Positions 15,999-28,324 of a stretch of DNA of 64,000 nt are shown one piece after another. Positions within the stretch are counted from its first letter, which is position 1. Every line of letters begins with the position of its first letter. This stretch comes from Hyphomicrobium sp. (lineage in GTDB: Bacteria > Pseudomonadota > Alphaproteobacteria > Rhizobiales > Hyphomicrobiaceae): contig JAKFUV010000006.1 in the NCBI GenBank assembly GCA_021732485.1, positions 1 to 64,000 on the forward strand. The letters run 5' to 3'. The notes beneath the pieces are model-generated. The model did no database searches and was not told where the DNA came from. It saw only the letters and a list, made by a program, of their open reading frames with translations. The translations under genes and the position numbers were made by a program.

Positions 15999-17456
15999 AT
16001 GGCGTTGGTAGACGTTGCGCGGCCGCGAAAAAGTGCATCGATCTTTGATCGCTTCAGATCAAAACGCGATGTCGCGATTGACAGTTCCGGCACACCCGCA
16101 TCGGCCGGCGCGGCGGTCAAAGATGTTTTGGCACCCGACAGCGAGCGCAAGCGCGAACGGTTCATTCCGGTCACACGCCACGCCCTGCTCGATCGCCTAA
16201 CGCTGGATCACGTTTGGAGCAAAGGCCAGGCCAAGGAGGCACGGCGCTTTTTTCGCTTCCTCGATTATTGGCGCCAACAACAATACCACGCCATGCTGCT
16301 CGACCTGGAGCAGACCTACGAAGCGTTTTCGCCGGACACGGATCTACTGATCACACGGCAGTTCAGCGTAGGCGACCGCGCGATCCTCAAGACGCGCGTC
16401 GTGCAGGGCGTCGAAAGCCTTCTGCAACGCGCGAATTTCGAGCGCATCGATCCGCAAGACGTGGCGCTGATCTTAACCCGCGAAAGCCATTACGGGCTCG
16501 ACTTGATGGTCGATATGGATGCGTTCGAAGATATTCTCATCTACTACCGCGGCGCGACCAACAAAAAGCACGAACGGCGCCGAATTCAAGGCTTCATGCG
16601 CAAAGAAGAATTCGATGTGCCGGTGTTCAACCGGCTGTTTCTGTTGTTCAAGCTCAAGCCGTTCAACGTTCGCGTCGAAGAGCTGATGGCCCGCGACAAA
16701 CTCGATCGCGCCAGCGCTGAGAAGAAAGTCACCAAGCTGCGCTGTGGCCTGCCGCCCGGCATCAGCGACGGCAACATCTATCTCAAGCTCTTCAAAAATA
16801 TCCCGCGTACCGACATTGAGATGGTGTTTCCGAACACGCAAGTGCGGTTCCGCATGATGGACAAACTTCGGCTTGGCCTCAGCACCGGTGGCGGCCTTGG
16901 CATGGGCGCCGTTGGCGCGGCCGGCAAAATCGCGCTGCTGACAACCAATCCGATTGCAGCCGCCGGTGCCGCCGTTGGTCTCGGCTCAGTAGCCTTCCGC
17001 CAAGCCATGGGCTTCATGAACCAGAAGCAGCGCTACATGGTTGTAATGGCGCAGAACCTGTACTTCCACACCATGGCGGACAATCGCGGCGTGATCCTCA
17101 AGATTGCTTCGCGCGGCGCTGAGGAAGACATCAAGGAAGAGATGCTTTTATATTGTGTTTTGGCGAAGGAGCCAGCGCACCGATCCGATTTGCCCGCCAT
17201 CGACGCCGCGATCGAAAACTATTTGAAGAGAGCATTCGGCGTCGCCGTCGACTTCGACATCGAGGATGCGCTCGCTCGCCTGGTGCGTGACGGCATCGTT
17301 CGCGAGGAAGCCGACGGCCGCTTGACGGTATTGTCTCCGGCCGACGCGGCAGCCCACATCGACAGTAAGTGGGATATGTATCTCGAAACGCTGCCCGACC
17401 CGCTCAGTCCGGAAGGAGCAGAGTTGAGCGGCGCTTACGCTGCGCCAAAAGCCTGA
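15999..17456 (+). CDS. DUF3754/TMEM143 family protein
   Basis: A 485-residue protein from ATG 15999, preceded by TTGGAG. An N-terminal basic segment (ARPRKSASIFDRFRSKRD) leads into the family region ERFIPVTRHALLDRL...FRFLDYWRQQQYHAML and a conserved core DILIYYRGATNKKHERR...NRLFLLFKLKPFN. A glycine/alanine-rich hydrophobic stretch, GGGLGMGAVGAAGKIALLTT (residues about 288-330), probably enters the membrane. The family occurs in bacteria and mitochondria (TMEM143) and has no established biochemical function. prmA follows 5 bases after the stop, so they likely share a transcript. Confidence 0.78.
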   Translation: MALVDVARPRKSASIFDRFRSKRDVAIDSSGTPASAGAAVKDVLAPDSERKRERFIPVTRHALLDRLTLDHVWSKGQAKEARRFFRFLDYWRQQQYHAMLLDLEQTYEAFSPDTDLLITRQFSVGDRAILKTRVVQGVESLLQRANFERIDPQDVALILTRESHYGLDLMVDMDAFEDILIYYRGATNKKHERRRIQGFMRKEEFDVPVFNRLFLLFKLKPFNVRVEELMARDKLDRASAEKKVTKLRCGLPPGISDGNIYLKLFKNIPRTDIEMVFPNTQVRFRMMDKLRLGLSTGGGLGMGAVGAAGKIALLTTNPIAAAGAAVGLGSVAFRQAMGFMNQKQRYMVVMAQNLYFHTMADNRGVILKIASRGAEEDIKEEMLLYCVLAKEPAHRSDLPAIDAAIENYLKRAFGVAVDFDIEDALARLVRDGIVREEADGRLTVLSPADAAAHIDSKWDMYLETLPDPLSPEGAELSGAYAAPKA

Positions 17457-17461
17457 TCCGG

Positions 17462-18346
17462 ATGTCACTCCGCAAGGTCACGGCCGACTTCACCGATCGC
17501 CAGCTCGCCTACAGCGTCGGCAATGCATTGCAGGACTTCGTCGAGCCGCCACCCGATGCGCTCACCGTCTTTGAAAATGGCCCCGGTGCCTGGCGAATCG
17601 AGGCCTATTTCGATGCCGTCGATACGGTGCTGCTGCCGCGCGACTTCGCGGCCGAACTCGCAGCCATCATCGCTCACCCGTTGCCGAGATTTGTCAGCGA
17701 CGATGTGCCGGATCTGAATTGGGTGGCGCTGTCGCAAGCCGCCCTGCCGCCAGTCGAAGCCGGCCGCTTCACCATCCATGGCAGCCATGATGCCGGCCGT
17801 GTCCCCCACGGGCCCAAATCGATCCTGATCGACGCTGGAGAAGCCTTCGGCACAGCCCACCACGCCACAACGCACGGCTGCCTGCTGGCCATCGATCGCT
17901 TGACGCGTCGCCACGCGTTTCACACCGTCCTCGATCTCGGTTGCGGCTCTGGCGTCCTTGCGATTGCAATCGCGAAGGCCCTACCACACGCCGATATCAT
18001 CGCCACCGACCTCGACGCCCAGTCGGTGAAGGTCGCCACCGAAAATGTCCGTCTGAACGGCGTCGCATCGCGGATTGCGCTGACCACGGCGTCGGGCGTC
18101 GATCACATGTGGCTGCGTCAATCACCGCCGTTCGATCTGGTCATCGCCAATATCCTGGCTGGCCCGCTGATCAGCCTCGCTCCCGCCATGGCGCGGACGG
18201 TGGCGAGGGGCGGAACCTTGCTGCTCTCCGGCATTCTCATCCCACAAGCGCCGCAGGTGCTGGCGGCGTATCGCACCGCTGGATTTCATCTTGTCCAGCA
18301 TGATCGGATTACGGGGTGGTCGACATTGACCTTGAGGCGGCGCTGA
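17462..18346 (+). CDS. prmA: Ribosomal protein L11 methyltransferase
   Basis: Methylates ribosomal protein L11 with S-adenosylmethionine. The 294 residues start MSLRKVTADFTDRQ. The N-terminal L11-recognition domain includes DAGEAFGTAHHATTHGCL, followed by the SAM motif VLDLGCGSGVLAIAIAKAL and the post-motif DLVIANILAGPLISLAPAM typical of PrmA. An upstream in-frame start at 17369 would overlap the DUF3754 gene and is rejected. Confidence 0.93.
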   Translation: MSLRKVTADFTDRQLAYSVGNALQDFVEPPPDALTVFENGPGAWRIEAYFDAVDTVLLPRDFAAELAAIIAHPLPRFVSDDVPDLNWVALSQAALPPVEAGRFTIHGSHDAGRVPHGPKSILIDAGEAFGTAHHATTHGCLLAIDRLTRRHAFHTVLDLGCGSGVLAIAIAKALPHADIIATDLDAQSVKVATENVRLNGVASRIALTTASGVDHMWLRQSPPFDLVIANILAGPLISLAPAMARTVARGGTLLLSGILIPQAPQVLAAYRTAGFHLVQHDRITGWSTLTLRRR

Positions 18347-18426
18347 TCGGCCGTCGCCGCCACGACCTTTGAATGCCGCACAATTCAGGTTTCCAGTCGC
18401 CCCTGCGATGCTCTAAAACCGCACGC

Positions 18427-20238
18427 ATGTTCCAGACCTTCGAACCCGCCTCAGGCCCGAGCCATGTCGCCGACCGCGTCGCCAGCCTGCGCGCATGGAT
18501 GGCGAAAGCGAAGCTCGATGCGTTTCTCATTCCCCGCGCCGACGAACATCAGGGCGAATACGTTCCGCCATCGGCCGAACGACTGCAATGGTTGACCGGC
18601 TTCACCGGGTCAGCCGGCATCGCCGTCGTCACGCGCACGTCGGCAGCGCTGTTCATCGACGGACGCTACACGGTGCAAGCCAAGGCCGAAACCGACACGA
18701 CCGTGTTCGAAGTATCGCTGCTGGCACGCCCGCGCCTCACCGAATGGCTTGGCGAAAACCTCGGCAAACGCGCCATTGTCGGCTTCGATGCCTGGCTGCA
18801 CACGATCAATGAAGCCCGCCGGCTGTCCGTCGCTCTCAACGCCAAAGGCCACGCGCTGAAAGCCGTCTCGAAAAATCCGATCGACAAACTTTGGGGCAGA
18901 CAGCGCCCCGCAGCATCTTCGGCGCCGGTCGTTGTCCATCCGGCCGAGCTCAGCGGTCAATCGCCCCATGAGAAGATTGCCGCTATTCAAAAAATTCTGA
19001 AAGCCGATGGCCAGCATGCCACCGTGCTCACCCTACCTGACAGCATCTGCTGGGCGCTCAACATTCGCGGCAGCGATGTTGCCCATAACCCGGTGGCGCT
19101 GGCGTTCGCGATTGTGCCCGCGAGCGGCAAGGCGGAGCTCTTCATCGCGCCTGAAAAAATTGACGCGACCGTGCGGCAGCACTTGGCGGGGTTCGCGAAA
19201 ATTTTACCGCCGGCCGCACTGGTCGAACGGCTAAAAAGTCTTCGCAAAGGCGCCAAGCGCGTGCGCGTCGACACCGACAGCGCTGCTGCGTGGTTCGAGC
19301 GGACGCTCGGTGGCAAGACAATCAGTCCTGGCCGCGACCCCTGCATCTTGCCGAAAGCCATCAAATCTGCGGCCGAAATTTCCGGCGCTCGCATGGCCCA
19401 CATCCGCGACGGCGTCGCCATCGCGCGCTATTTGTGTTGGCTGGATGACGCCGCAGCGGGCGGCACGCTCGACGAGATCACAAGCGTCAAGCACCTCGAA
19501 GCCTGCCGGGCCGAAACCGGCGCGCTGCGCGAGATCAGCTTCGCAACGATCTCTGGCTCCGGACCGCACGGCGCTATCGTGCATTATCGTGTGACGGAGA
19601 ATACCAATCGCATTTTGCAGCCGGGCGAACTGTTCCTCATCGACAGCGGCGCGCAATACCAAGACGGCACCACCGACATCACGCGTACCGTTGCCATCGG
19701 GCAACCGAGCGACGAGATGTGCCAACGCTTCACGGCGGTCTTGAAGGGCCATATCGCCATCGCCACGGCACGCTTTCCCAAAGGCACGCGCGGCATCGAC
19801 CTCGATCCGTTTGCGCGTCGCGCTCTGTGGGACATCGGCTGCGACTATGACCACGGCACGGGCCACGGCATCGGCAGCTATTTGTCCGTCCACGAAGGTC
19901 CGCAGTCGATATCGCGCGGCGGCATGGCGGTGCTATCACCCGGAATGCTGCTGTCGAACGAACCAGGATATTACCAGGAAGGCGCCTACGGTATCCGCAT
20001 CGAGAATGTGGTGCTCGTCACGGACGCTGCGCCGATCGACGCCGGTGACAGACCGATGATGGCGTTCGAAACGCTGACGCTGGCACCCATCGATCGCCGT
20101 CTCATCGTCGCGGCTCAACTCTCCGCCAGTGAGCGCGCATGGTTGAATTCCTATCACGCCCGGGTCGACAAGATCCTCGCCGATCAGGTCGACGAGCCCA
20201 CGCGGCGATGGCTCAGCGCTGCCACTGCTCCGCTATAG
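18427..20238 (+). CDS. pepP: Aminopeptidase P family (Xaa-Pro) metallopeptidase
   Basis: An M24B peptidase that removes an N-terminal residue before proline, of the three-domain cytosolic type (603 residues from ATG 18427). The catalytic domain shows all five metal ligands: two Asp in FLIDSGAQYQDGTTDITRT, His in GTGHGIGSYLSVHEG, and Glu in LSNEPGYYQEGAYGIRIEN (both). Two creatinase-N-like domains precede it (FLIPRADEHQGEYVPP and DSICWALNIRGSDVAHNP). An ATG at 18373 would add 18 residues; 18427 is closer to the family start. Confidence 0.93.
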   Translation: MFQTFEPASGPSHVADRVASLRAWMAKAKLDAFLIPRADEHQGEYVPPSAERLQWLTGFTGSAGIAVVTRTSAALFIDGRYTVQAKAETDTTVFEVSLLARPRLTEWLGENLGKRAIVGFDAWLHTINEARRLSVALNAKGHALKAVSKNPIDKLWGRQRPAASSAPVVVHPAELSGQSPHEKIAAIQKILKADGQHATVLTLPDSICWALNIRGSDVAHNPVALAFAIVPASGKAELFIAPEKIDATVRQHLAGFAKILPPAALVERLKSLRKGAKRVRVDTDSAAAWFERTLGGKTISPGRDPCILPKAIKSAAEISGARMAHIRDGVAIARYLCWLDDAAAGGTLDEITSVKHLEACRAETGALREISFATISGSGPHGAIVHYRVTENTNRILQPGELFLIDSGAQYQDGTTDITRTVAIGQPSDEMCQRFTAVLKGHIAIATARFPKGTRGIDLDPFARRALWDIGCDYDHGTGHGIGSYLSVHEGPQSISRGGMAVLSPGMLLSNEPGYYQEGAYGIRIENVVLVTDAAPIDAGDRPMMAFETLTLAPIDRRLIVAAQLSASERAWLNSYHARVDKILADQVDEPTRRWLSAATAPL

Positions 20239-20330
20239 GTTTTCAACACTGCACCTGTCACGCGCGGCACAGTCGGCAAAGCATTGCCTATATATCGTGC
20301 CCCTATCGCAACTCGATAGGAAACCCGACC

Positions 20331-22777
<2,447 letters not shown>

Positions 22778-22891
22778 TCATCGACAAAAAGCGCGGCAGG
22801 ACAAATCCGGCCGCGCGCGTTATGTCCAAAACAGAAGCTATCATAGCGGCGCGAAATAGTCCCAAGGCCTCATCGACGCCGCAGCCGCGAC

Positions 22892-23728
22892 CTACCCGGC
22901 GCTACCGAGACCGAACGACGGCACGGACTTCCAAGCCTTCGAAATCCACGAATCGCCGTCTTCACGCGGGGCCAAGCCGCCCGATTGAAGCAACGCATAC
23001 GAATCTTTGTACCATTTGCTGTCCGGGAAGTTATGACCCAGCACAGCGGCCGCGTTCTGCGCTTCCTTCGTGATGCCAAGCGCCATGTAGCATTCGGTCA
23101 GACGCGCCAGAGCTTCTTCGACGTGCGCCGTCGTCTGATAGTCGCTGACAACGGTCTTGAAACGGTTGATCGCAGCGACGTAGTTCTTGCGCTGCAAATA
23201 ATAGCGACCAACCTCCATTTCGGACGCGGCGAGGCTGTCATCCGCGATCCGGATGCGATTGTCGGCATTCACCGAATACTCGCTGTCAGGATAGCGGGTT
23301 TTCAAGGTCTTGAGCTGCTCGAGCGCTTTGCGCGTCGGCGTCTGGTCGCGGTTCGGACCCTTTATCTGATCGAAGTAAGCCGAAGCAATAATGTGGTGCG
23401 CCAGCGGCGCTTCCTTGGTGCCGGGGTGCAGCGCCACGTAGCGTTCCGCCGATGCGATGGCTTCGGGCGACTTGCCGGCACGATAATAGGCGTAGGCGCC
23501 CATGACGATGGCGCGACGCGCTTCGGGCGAATAGGGATGTTCGCGATCGAGTTCTTCGAATTTCTTTGCAGCGCCGTCGAATTGTCCTGAATTCATCATC
23601 GCGTCGCCATCGGCGAACATTTTCGAAGGCGCATCGGGATTGAGCGCGCCGGTCAGATCAGGTGCGGACGAGGCGCAACCGCCGAGAACAACCAGCGAGG
23701 CAAGGCCCAAAATGCGAGCGACCCGCAT
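22892..23728 (-). CDS. bamD: BamD, outer-membrane assembly lipoprotein
   Basis: An essential component of the BAM complex that inserts beta-barrel proteins. From ATG 23728 the 278 residues begin with a lipoprotein signal, MRVARILGLASLVVLGGCAS (lipobox LGGC, acylated Cys18). TPR repeats follow (AKKFEELDREHPYSPEARRA, LKTLKTRYPDSEYSVNADNR, AINRFKTVVSDYQTTAHVEE), which is diagnostic of BamD/ComL. The frame is open up to 24010, but the added residues have no lipoprotein signal. It lies between lpxC and ligA; recN, often located here in related genomes, is absent. Confidence 0.94.
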   Translation of the reverse strand: MRVARILGLASLVVLGGCASSAPDLTGALNPDAPSKMFADGDAMMNSGQFDGAAKKFEELDREHPYSPEARRAIVMGAYAYYRAGKSPEAIASAERYVALHPGTKEAPLAHHIIASAYFDQIKGPNRDQTPTRKALEQLKTLKTRYPDSEYSVNADNRIRIADDSLAASEMEVGRYYLQRKNYVAAINRFKTVVSDYQTTAHVEEALARLTECYMALGITKEAQNAAAVLGHNFPDSKWYKDSYALLQSGGLAPREDGDSWISKAWKSVPSFGLGSAG

Positions 23729-24132
23729 GCAGACAGTCGCGACGGCTCCGCCTGCGGCGGAAACGGCGGCAAAACGTGTCTGGGACGGGTTGCTATGCAA
23801 GATGATCAAATCCAATTGCCGTGCGCCAGATCCATCGTACATGCCGCGCGGTGCGTGCGCTGATAACCGCAGCCATACGCCACTGGCATAGCACTCCCGT
23901 AGCAGATCGGAAACCCGCCCGATGCACCATGCCGTGGACGACCTTTGCGTCCACCGCGAATCAGCAAATGTCTCTTGGCCAACGCGCCTAGGTTGCGCTC
24001 GCCCCGACACGAAACGCTATGTAGGAAATATGGTTTGTTGCGGGCGGCCAACCCGCTGGCCGAACGCGACGCAACCATCAGAGATCGCGTCGCCCATAAC
24101 TGCGCCAAGCGAAAATCCGATTCGCTGACGAC
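23729..24132. other. Intergenic region between lpxC and bamD
   Basis: A 404-base gap on the minus-strand run. The bamD frame stays open across the right-hand 280 bases of it, but the translated sequence (rich in Arg, Cys and Ser) looks non-coding. No tRNA, repeat or terminator was recognised. A bamD promoter is expected here. Confidence 0.35.
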
Positions 24133-25077
24133 CTATTCTGCGCCAGCCGCGACGGCGCCGATGGACATCGGCAAGGCGGGGCGAGCAGTCCGCGTCTTCG
24201 GAGCATGGACAATCGCCCAATTCGAGGCATCCGCAAACAACGCCTGCAGAACCATCGAGTTGATTTTATGCCCGCCCTTGTATGAGCGATAAGCCCCAAG
24301 CAGCGGCGAACCGGCAAGCGCCAGATCGCCAACCGCGTCGAGCATCTTGTGGCGCACGAATTCTTGCGGATAGCGCAGTCCTTCGCGGTTCATCACCTTG
24401 TCTTCGCCGAGTGCAACAGTATTGGTCAAGTCGGCTCCGAGCGCCAAGCCAGCCTTCCAAAGCTTTTCGACATCGCTCATGAAGCCAAACGTCCGGGCTT
24501 TGGAAAGCTCGTGGCGAAATACGCCCGGGCTCATTTCGAACTGCAACCGTTGGCGGCCGATGACAGGTGTGGCGAAATCGATTTCGACGTCGAGGCTGAA
24601 ACCGGTGTGCGGCGCAAGTTCACCCCAACACTCGCCCTCATCGACGCGGACGGGTTTAAGCACTTTAATATATTTGCGAGGTTCCGACAGCTCACGAATT
24701 CCAACCCGGTCGATCGCATCGACGAATACCGCCGAGCTGCCGTCCATGATCGGCACTTCTTTGCTGTCGATCTCGATGTAGAGGTTGTCGATGGAGAGGC
24801 CGCGAAGCGCCGCCAGAAGATGCTCGACAGTCCCGACTGTCACACCGGCGTCATCGCCGATCACCGTACACAATGTCAGATTTTTTACGTAGGCAACGTC
24901 CGCTGGAATTTCCGCGACGACCCGACCACGTTTGGTGACGAGAAAGCGGAGCCCAGTATCTGCTTCTGCTGGATGCAGTGTAAGCGATACCGGGGCTCCG
25001 CTGTGCACCCCCGTGCCTGTCAAATGGATCTCGCGAGCAAGCGTCGTTTGCCGCGCACCGATGAATCGATTCGACAT
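24133..25077 (-). CDS. lpxC: UDP-3-O-acyl-N-acetylglucosamine deacetylase
   Basis: The committed zinc-dependent step of lipid A synthesis. From ATG 25077 (MSNRFIGARQTTLAREIHL) the 314 residues carry the metal and catalytic residues in VEHLLAALRGL, RHKMLDAVGDLAL and YKGGHKINS, plus KARTFGFMSDVEKL. An upstream in-frame ATG at 25125 gives an unlikely 16-residue extension. It follows ftsZ after 272 bases, the usual position at the end of the dcw cluster. Confidence 0.96.
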   Translation of the reverse strand: MSNRFIGARQTTLAREIHLTGTGVHSGAPVSLTLHPAEADTGLRFLVTKRGRVVAEIPADVAYVKNLTLCTVIGDDAGVTVGTVEHLLAALRGLSIDNLYIEIDSKEVPIMDGSSAVFVDAIDRVGIRELSEPRKYIKVLKPVRVDEGECWGELAPHTGFSLDVEIDFATPVIGRQRLQFEMSPGVFRHELSKARTFGFMSDVEKLWKAGLALGADLTNTVALGEDKVMNREGLRYPQEFVRHKMLDAVGDLALAGSPLLGAYRSYKGGHKINSMVLQALFADASNWAIVHAPKTRTARPALPMSIGAVAAGAE

Positions 25078-25349
25078 TCTGCGCCGTCCCTCAAATTCTC
25101 TTAGCGGACCGCTGCTCCCCAGCATTAATGCGGTCTGCCACCCCCAAACCAGCCTTCAAATCCGTTGTAGTGTGCTCACGATTGCCGGTCTTTTCGACCG
25201 TGTCCAGCGTGTGCGACGGATCCTTTGTGCTCGTTCGTTAAGTGGACGCTAACTGCTTCGTCAGGTAGCGACAAATCACGCTTTCTTACACTCTGTTACG
25301 CTCTTAGGTCGTTCTTGACGTTCGGCAATTCGTGCCGCAGCCACATCAT

Positions 25350-26951
25350 TCATCGCCGATCGCGACCAAATAAAATCGGCAGCGGCACGTCTGTGTCATC
25401 GGTGTGATTCGGATTGCCACGAGATGGCGATTGTGCGCCGGCCGGCGCGGCGGCACGTTTGCCGCGACCCGTCAGCCGATCGAAGAACCCGTTTGATTTT
25501 CGCTCCGCCGCCGCGTCGGCCATGCCTTTTTGTTTGGCGTGCCATTCTTTTTGGCCGACCGCCGGAAAGTCGTCGACGTTCGGCATGCGACGCGCTGATC
25601 GTGGAATGTCCGCCGGTGGTGCAGGTTGAAATTGAGCTGGTGGCGGCGGCGGAGTGTTGTGAGCCGCCGCTGGCCTCGCAAGCCCCGCCAGCGCGATCGG
25701 CTGAAAATGCGCAAGACCTTCTTCGATCATCACATTGCCCGGCGCAGACCATGTCTCGCGCGCATGGCGAATTTGCTCCTGAAGGTCGTTCATCGGCGGC
25801 TGCGACGCTTGCAGCACATCGCTCAAACGGCGCTGCATATCCGCATCGGGGTGCGGCGCAGCTTGCATCGGCTGGCCCTGATAGCCGTGCTGCGGATGAG
25901 GATGCGGATGGGGCACAAATGGAAAAGCCTGCGCTTGTTGCGGCGGAATTTTAGCGGCGACAGCGGGCTTATCTGCAATTTCGCCGAGGCGGCCCATGCC
26001 GGACGCAACGATCGATACGCGGATCCGATCGCCAAGCTGATCGTCGAACGTCGCGCCGACAATGATATTGGCTTCCGGATCGACTTCCTGGCGAACGCGG
26101 CTCGCTGCTTCGTCGACCTCGTAAAGCGTCAAATCGCGTCCGCCGGTGATCGACAGAAGAAGCCCTTTGGCGCCCTTCAATGTCACATCATCGAGCAGCG
26201 GATTTGCGATGGCTTCCTCGGCGGCGAGAATGGCGCGACGATCGCCGGTCGCTTCGCCGGTGCCCATCATCGCCGTACCCATGCCGCTCATCACGGTTCG
26301 AACGTCGGCGAAATCGAGATTGATCAGGCCTTCCTTGAGCACCAGTTCGACGATACAGGCGACGCCAGAATAGAGCACTTGATCGGCCAGCACGAAGGCT
26401 TCGGCAAACGTCGTGCGCTCGTTGGCAATGCGAAATAGATTCTGGTTCGGGATGACGATCAGCGTATCGACATGATGGCGCAGCGTTTGCACGCCGGCTT
26501 CAGCGATGCGCATGCGCCGCGCGCCTTCGAACTGGAACGGCTTGCAGACGATGCCGACCGTCAAGATACCAAGCTCGCGAGCTGCGCGCGCGATAACGGT
26601 CGCCGCGCCGGTGCCGGTTCCGCCGCCCATGCCGGCCGCGATGAAGACCATATGCGCGCCAACCATGTGCGCGCGAATTTCATCCATCGCTTCTTCGGCG
26701 GCGGCTTCACCGATTTCCGGCCTTGATCCAGCACCAAGGCCTTCGGTCAGATTTGTTCCAAGCTGAATACGGGTTTCCGCACTCGATGCTGCGAGCGATT
26801 GCGCGTCCGTATTGGCAACGACAAACTCAACGCCTTGCAGGCCGGCCGCGATCATGTTGTTGACCGCGTTGCATCCGGCGCCGCCGACACCGATCACGGT
26901 GAGGCGAGGTTTAACATCGACCAATTTCGGCAGTTGCAGCTTGATGCTCAT
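25350..26951 (-). CDS. ftsZ: Cell division protein FtsZ
   Basis: The tubulin-like GTPase that forms the Z ring. Residues 1-320 are the conserved core: [16 protein letters not shown], the tubulin signature [29 protein letters not shown] and [19 protein letters not shown] long Pro/His/Gln-rich linker (about 325-515) follows, as in other alphaproteobacteria. The tail reads [17 protein letters not shown] instead of the usual IPAFLRRQ-like C-terminal peptide that binds FtsA and other partners. ftsA is 111 bases upstream. Confidence 0.96.
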   Translation of the reverse strand: MSIKLQLPKLVDVKPRLTVIGVGGAGCNAVNNMIAAGLQGVEFVVANTDAQSLAASSAETRIQLGTNLTEGLGAGSRPEIGEAAAEEAMDEIRAHMVGAHMVFIAAGMGGGTGTGAATVIARAARELGILTVGIVCKPFQFEGARRMRIAEAGVQTLRHHVDTLIVIPNQNLFRIANERTTFAEAFVLADQVLYSGVACIVELVLKEGLINLDFADVRTVMSGMGTAMMGTGEATGDRRAILAAEEAIANPLLDDVTLKGAKGLLLSITGGRDLTLYEVDEAASRVRQEVDPEANIIVGATFDDQLGDRIRVSIVASGMGRLGEIADKPAVAAKIPPQQAQAFPFVPHPHPHPQHGYQGQPMQAAPHPDADMQRRLSDVLQASQPPMNDLQEQIRHARETWSAPGNVMIEEGLAHFQPIALAGLARPAAAHNTPPPPPAQFQPAPPADIPRSARRMPNVDDFPAVGQKEWHAKQKGMADAAAERKSNGFFDRLTGRGKRAAAPAGAQSPSRGNPNHTDDTDVPLPILFGRDRR

Positions 26952-27062
26952 GACGACGCCTTTTGTGTCCCGTTGTCGCGGTTGCGGCGGGGTGTGCCAC
27001 CGAACTACGCTTTATAAAACTCAACGCACGACGATCGAACTCTCGCCTGCACGATCGGCTCG

Positions 27063-28322
27063 TTAAAAGCCAGCCTTCAACCACGAGCCAACGCGCCCGA
27101 GGTATCCAGCCGACGTCGGTCGATCACCATGGTGACGGGCAAAGCCGTCGTCGCCATAAGTGGCGGCCAATGCCAAACCGCAGATGGCCGCCAATTGCGG
27201 ACCCGACGCGCTGTCGTTCAAACCGGCAACGCCAAGCGGGCGGCCGAGCCGGACGGGGCGCCCAAAATCATTGGCGATGAATTCAGCGAGGCCCAAGAGC
27301 TGGCTGGCTCCCCCGGTCACGACGATGGTTTCACCTGCGAAAGCACTGGCGGGATTGTCCGCCAACCTTTCCCGAACCAGCTTCAGAATTTGCGCGACCC
27401 TCGGCCTGATGATGGCCGTCAGCTGCGCCTTTGTGATCTGGTAAGCGGCAGTATCGTCCTCGCCCACGAGGGGGTACGAGAACGTTTCATGGTCATCCGA
27501 CTGGGCCGACGCGAGTGTGCCATAAAGCGTTTTGATTCGCTCGGCTTCCACGAGTGGCGTCTGCAACGACTTTGCTATGTCGAACGTGATGTGCTGCGAG
27601 CCGACCGGCACCACGTCAGCGCCGACCAAGCGGCCGTCGGCAAACAGCGCGAACGATGTAGTGCCGGCGCCGAAATCAATGCAGGTGACGCCGTAGTCGC
27701 GCTCTTCTGGAGTCGTCACCGCCAGGGCGCTGGCATAGGGCAATGCGACGAGCCCGTCGCAGGCCAGATAACAGCGATCAATCAGGAGCAGAAGATTGCG
27801 CAACGGCGCGTCATCGGCTGTGACGACGTGCAAATCAGCCGCCATGCGGCGCGCTGCCAGGCCGCGCGGATCGGTCATGCCCGGCGCCCCGTCGAGCCGA
27901 ACACCGATACGGTTCATATGCAAAAGCGCGCGGCCGTCGCGTTCTGCATACGCCCGCCCGCCCGTCATCAAGCGGAGCATGTCGGCATCTGAGACGATGC
28001 CGTTTTCTATGTCGGCGTTGGCCGTGAAATGTTGCGAGCGCAGCCGTCCGCAGGCGACCGAAACGGTGACGCTGTCGATACTGACGCCCGCCGCCCGCTC
28101 GGCTTGGCCGATGGCTGCGCGCACCGCCGCCTCTGCCTCGTCGAGATCGGTTAAAACACCAGCCTTCATGCCCTTTGCTCGCTGCACGCCGAGACCCGCG
28201 AGGCGCAGCGATGGTGACGCTTCGCTGGTTTGCCGCTGAGCCACGACGACCGCCGCCGCGACTTTCGCCGTGCCTATGTCGAGAATTCCGAAGTGCCGAT
28301 GCTGCCCGCGCCGATCTGCCAT
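27063..28322 (-). CDS. ftsA: Cell division protein FtsA
   Basis: An actin-like ATPase that tethers FtsZ to the membrane and recruits later division proteins. The 419 residues show phosphate-1 FGILDIGTAKVAAAVV, the FtsA-specific 1C domain, phosphate-2 CIDFGAGTTSFALF and adenosine motif IVVTGGASQLLGL. The C-terminus GYLGRVGSWLKAGF is the amphipathic membrane-targeting helix. It starts 2 bases after the ftsQ stop codon. Confidence 0.96.
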   Translation of the reverse strand: MADRRGQHRHFGILDIGTAKVAAAVVVAQRQTSEASPSLRLAGLGVQRAKGMKAGVLTDLDEAEAAVRAAIGQAERAAGVSIDSVTVSVACGRLRSQHFTANADIENGIVSDADMLRLMTGGRAYAERDGRALLHMNRIGVRLDGAPGMTDPRGLAARRMAADLHVVTADDAPLRNLLLLIDRCYLACDGLVALPYASALAVTTPEERDYGVTCIDFGAGTTSFALFADGRLVGADVVPVGSQHITFDIAKSLQTPLVEAERIKTLYGTLASAQSDDHETFSYPLVGEDDTAAYQITKAQLTAIIRPRVAQILKLVRERLADNPASAFAGETIVVTGGASQLLGLAEFIANDFGRPVRLGRPLGVAGLNDSASGPQLAAICGLALAATYGDDGFARHHGDRPTSAGYLGRVGSWLKAGF

Positions 28323-28324
28323 GG

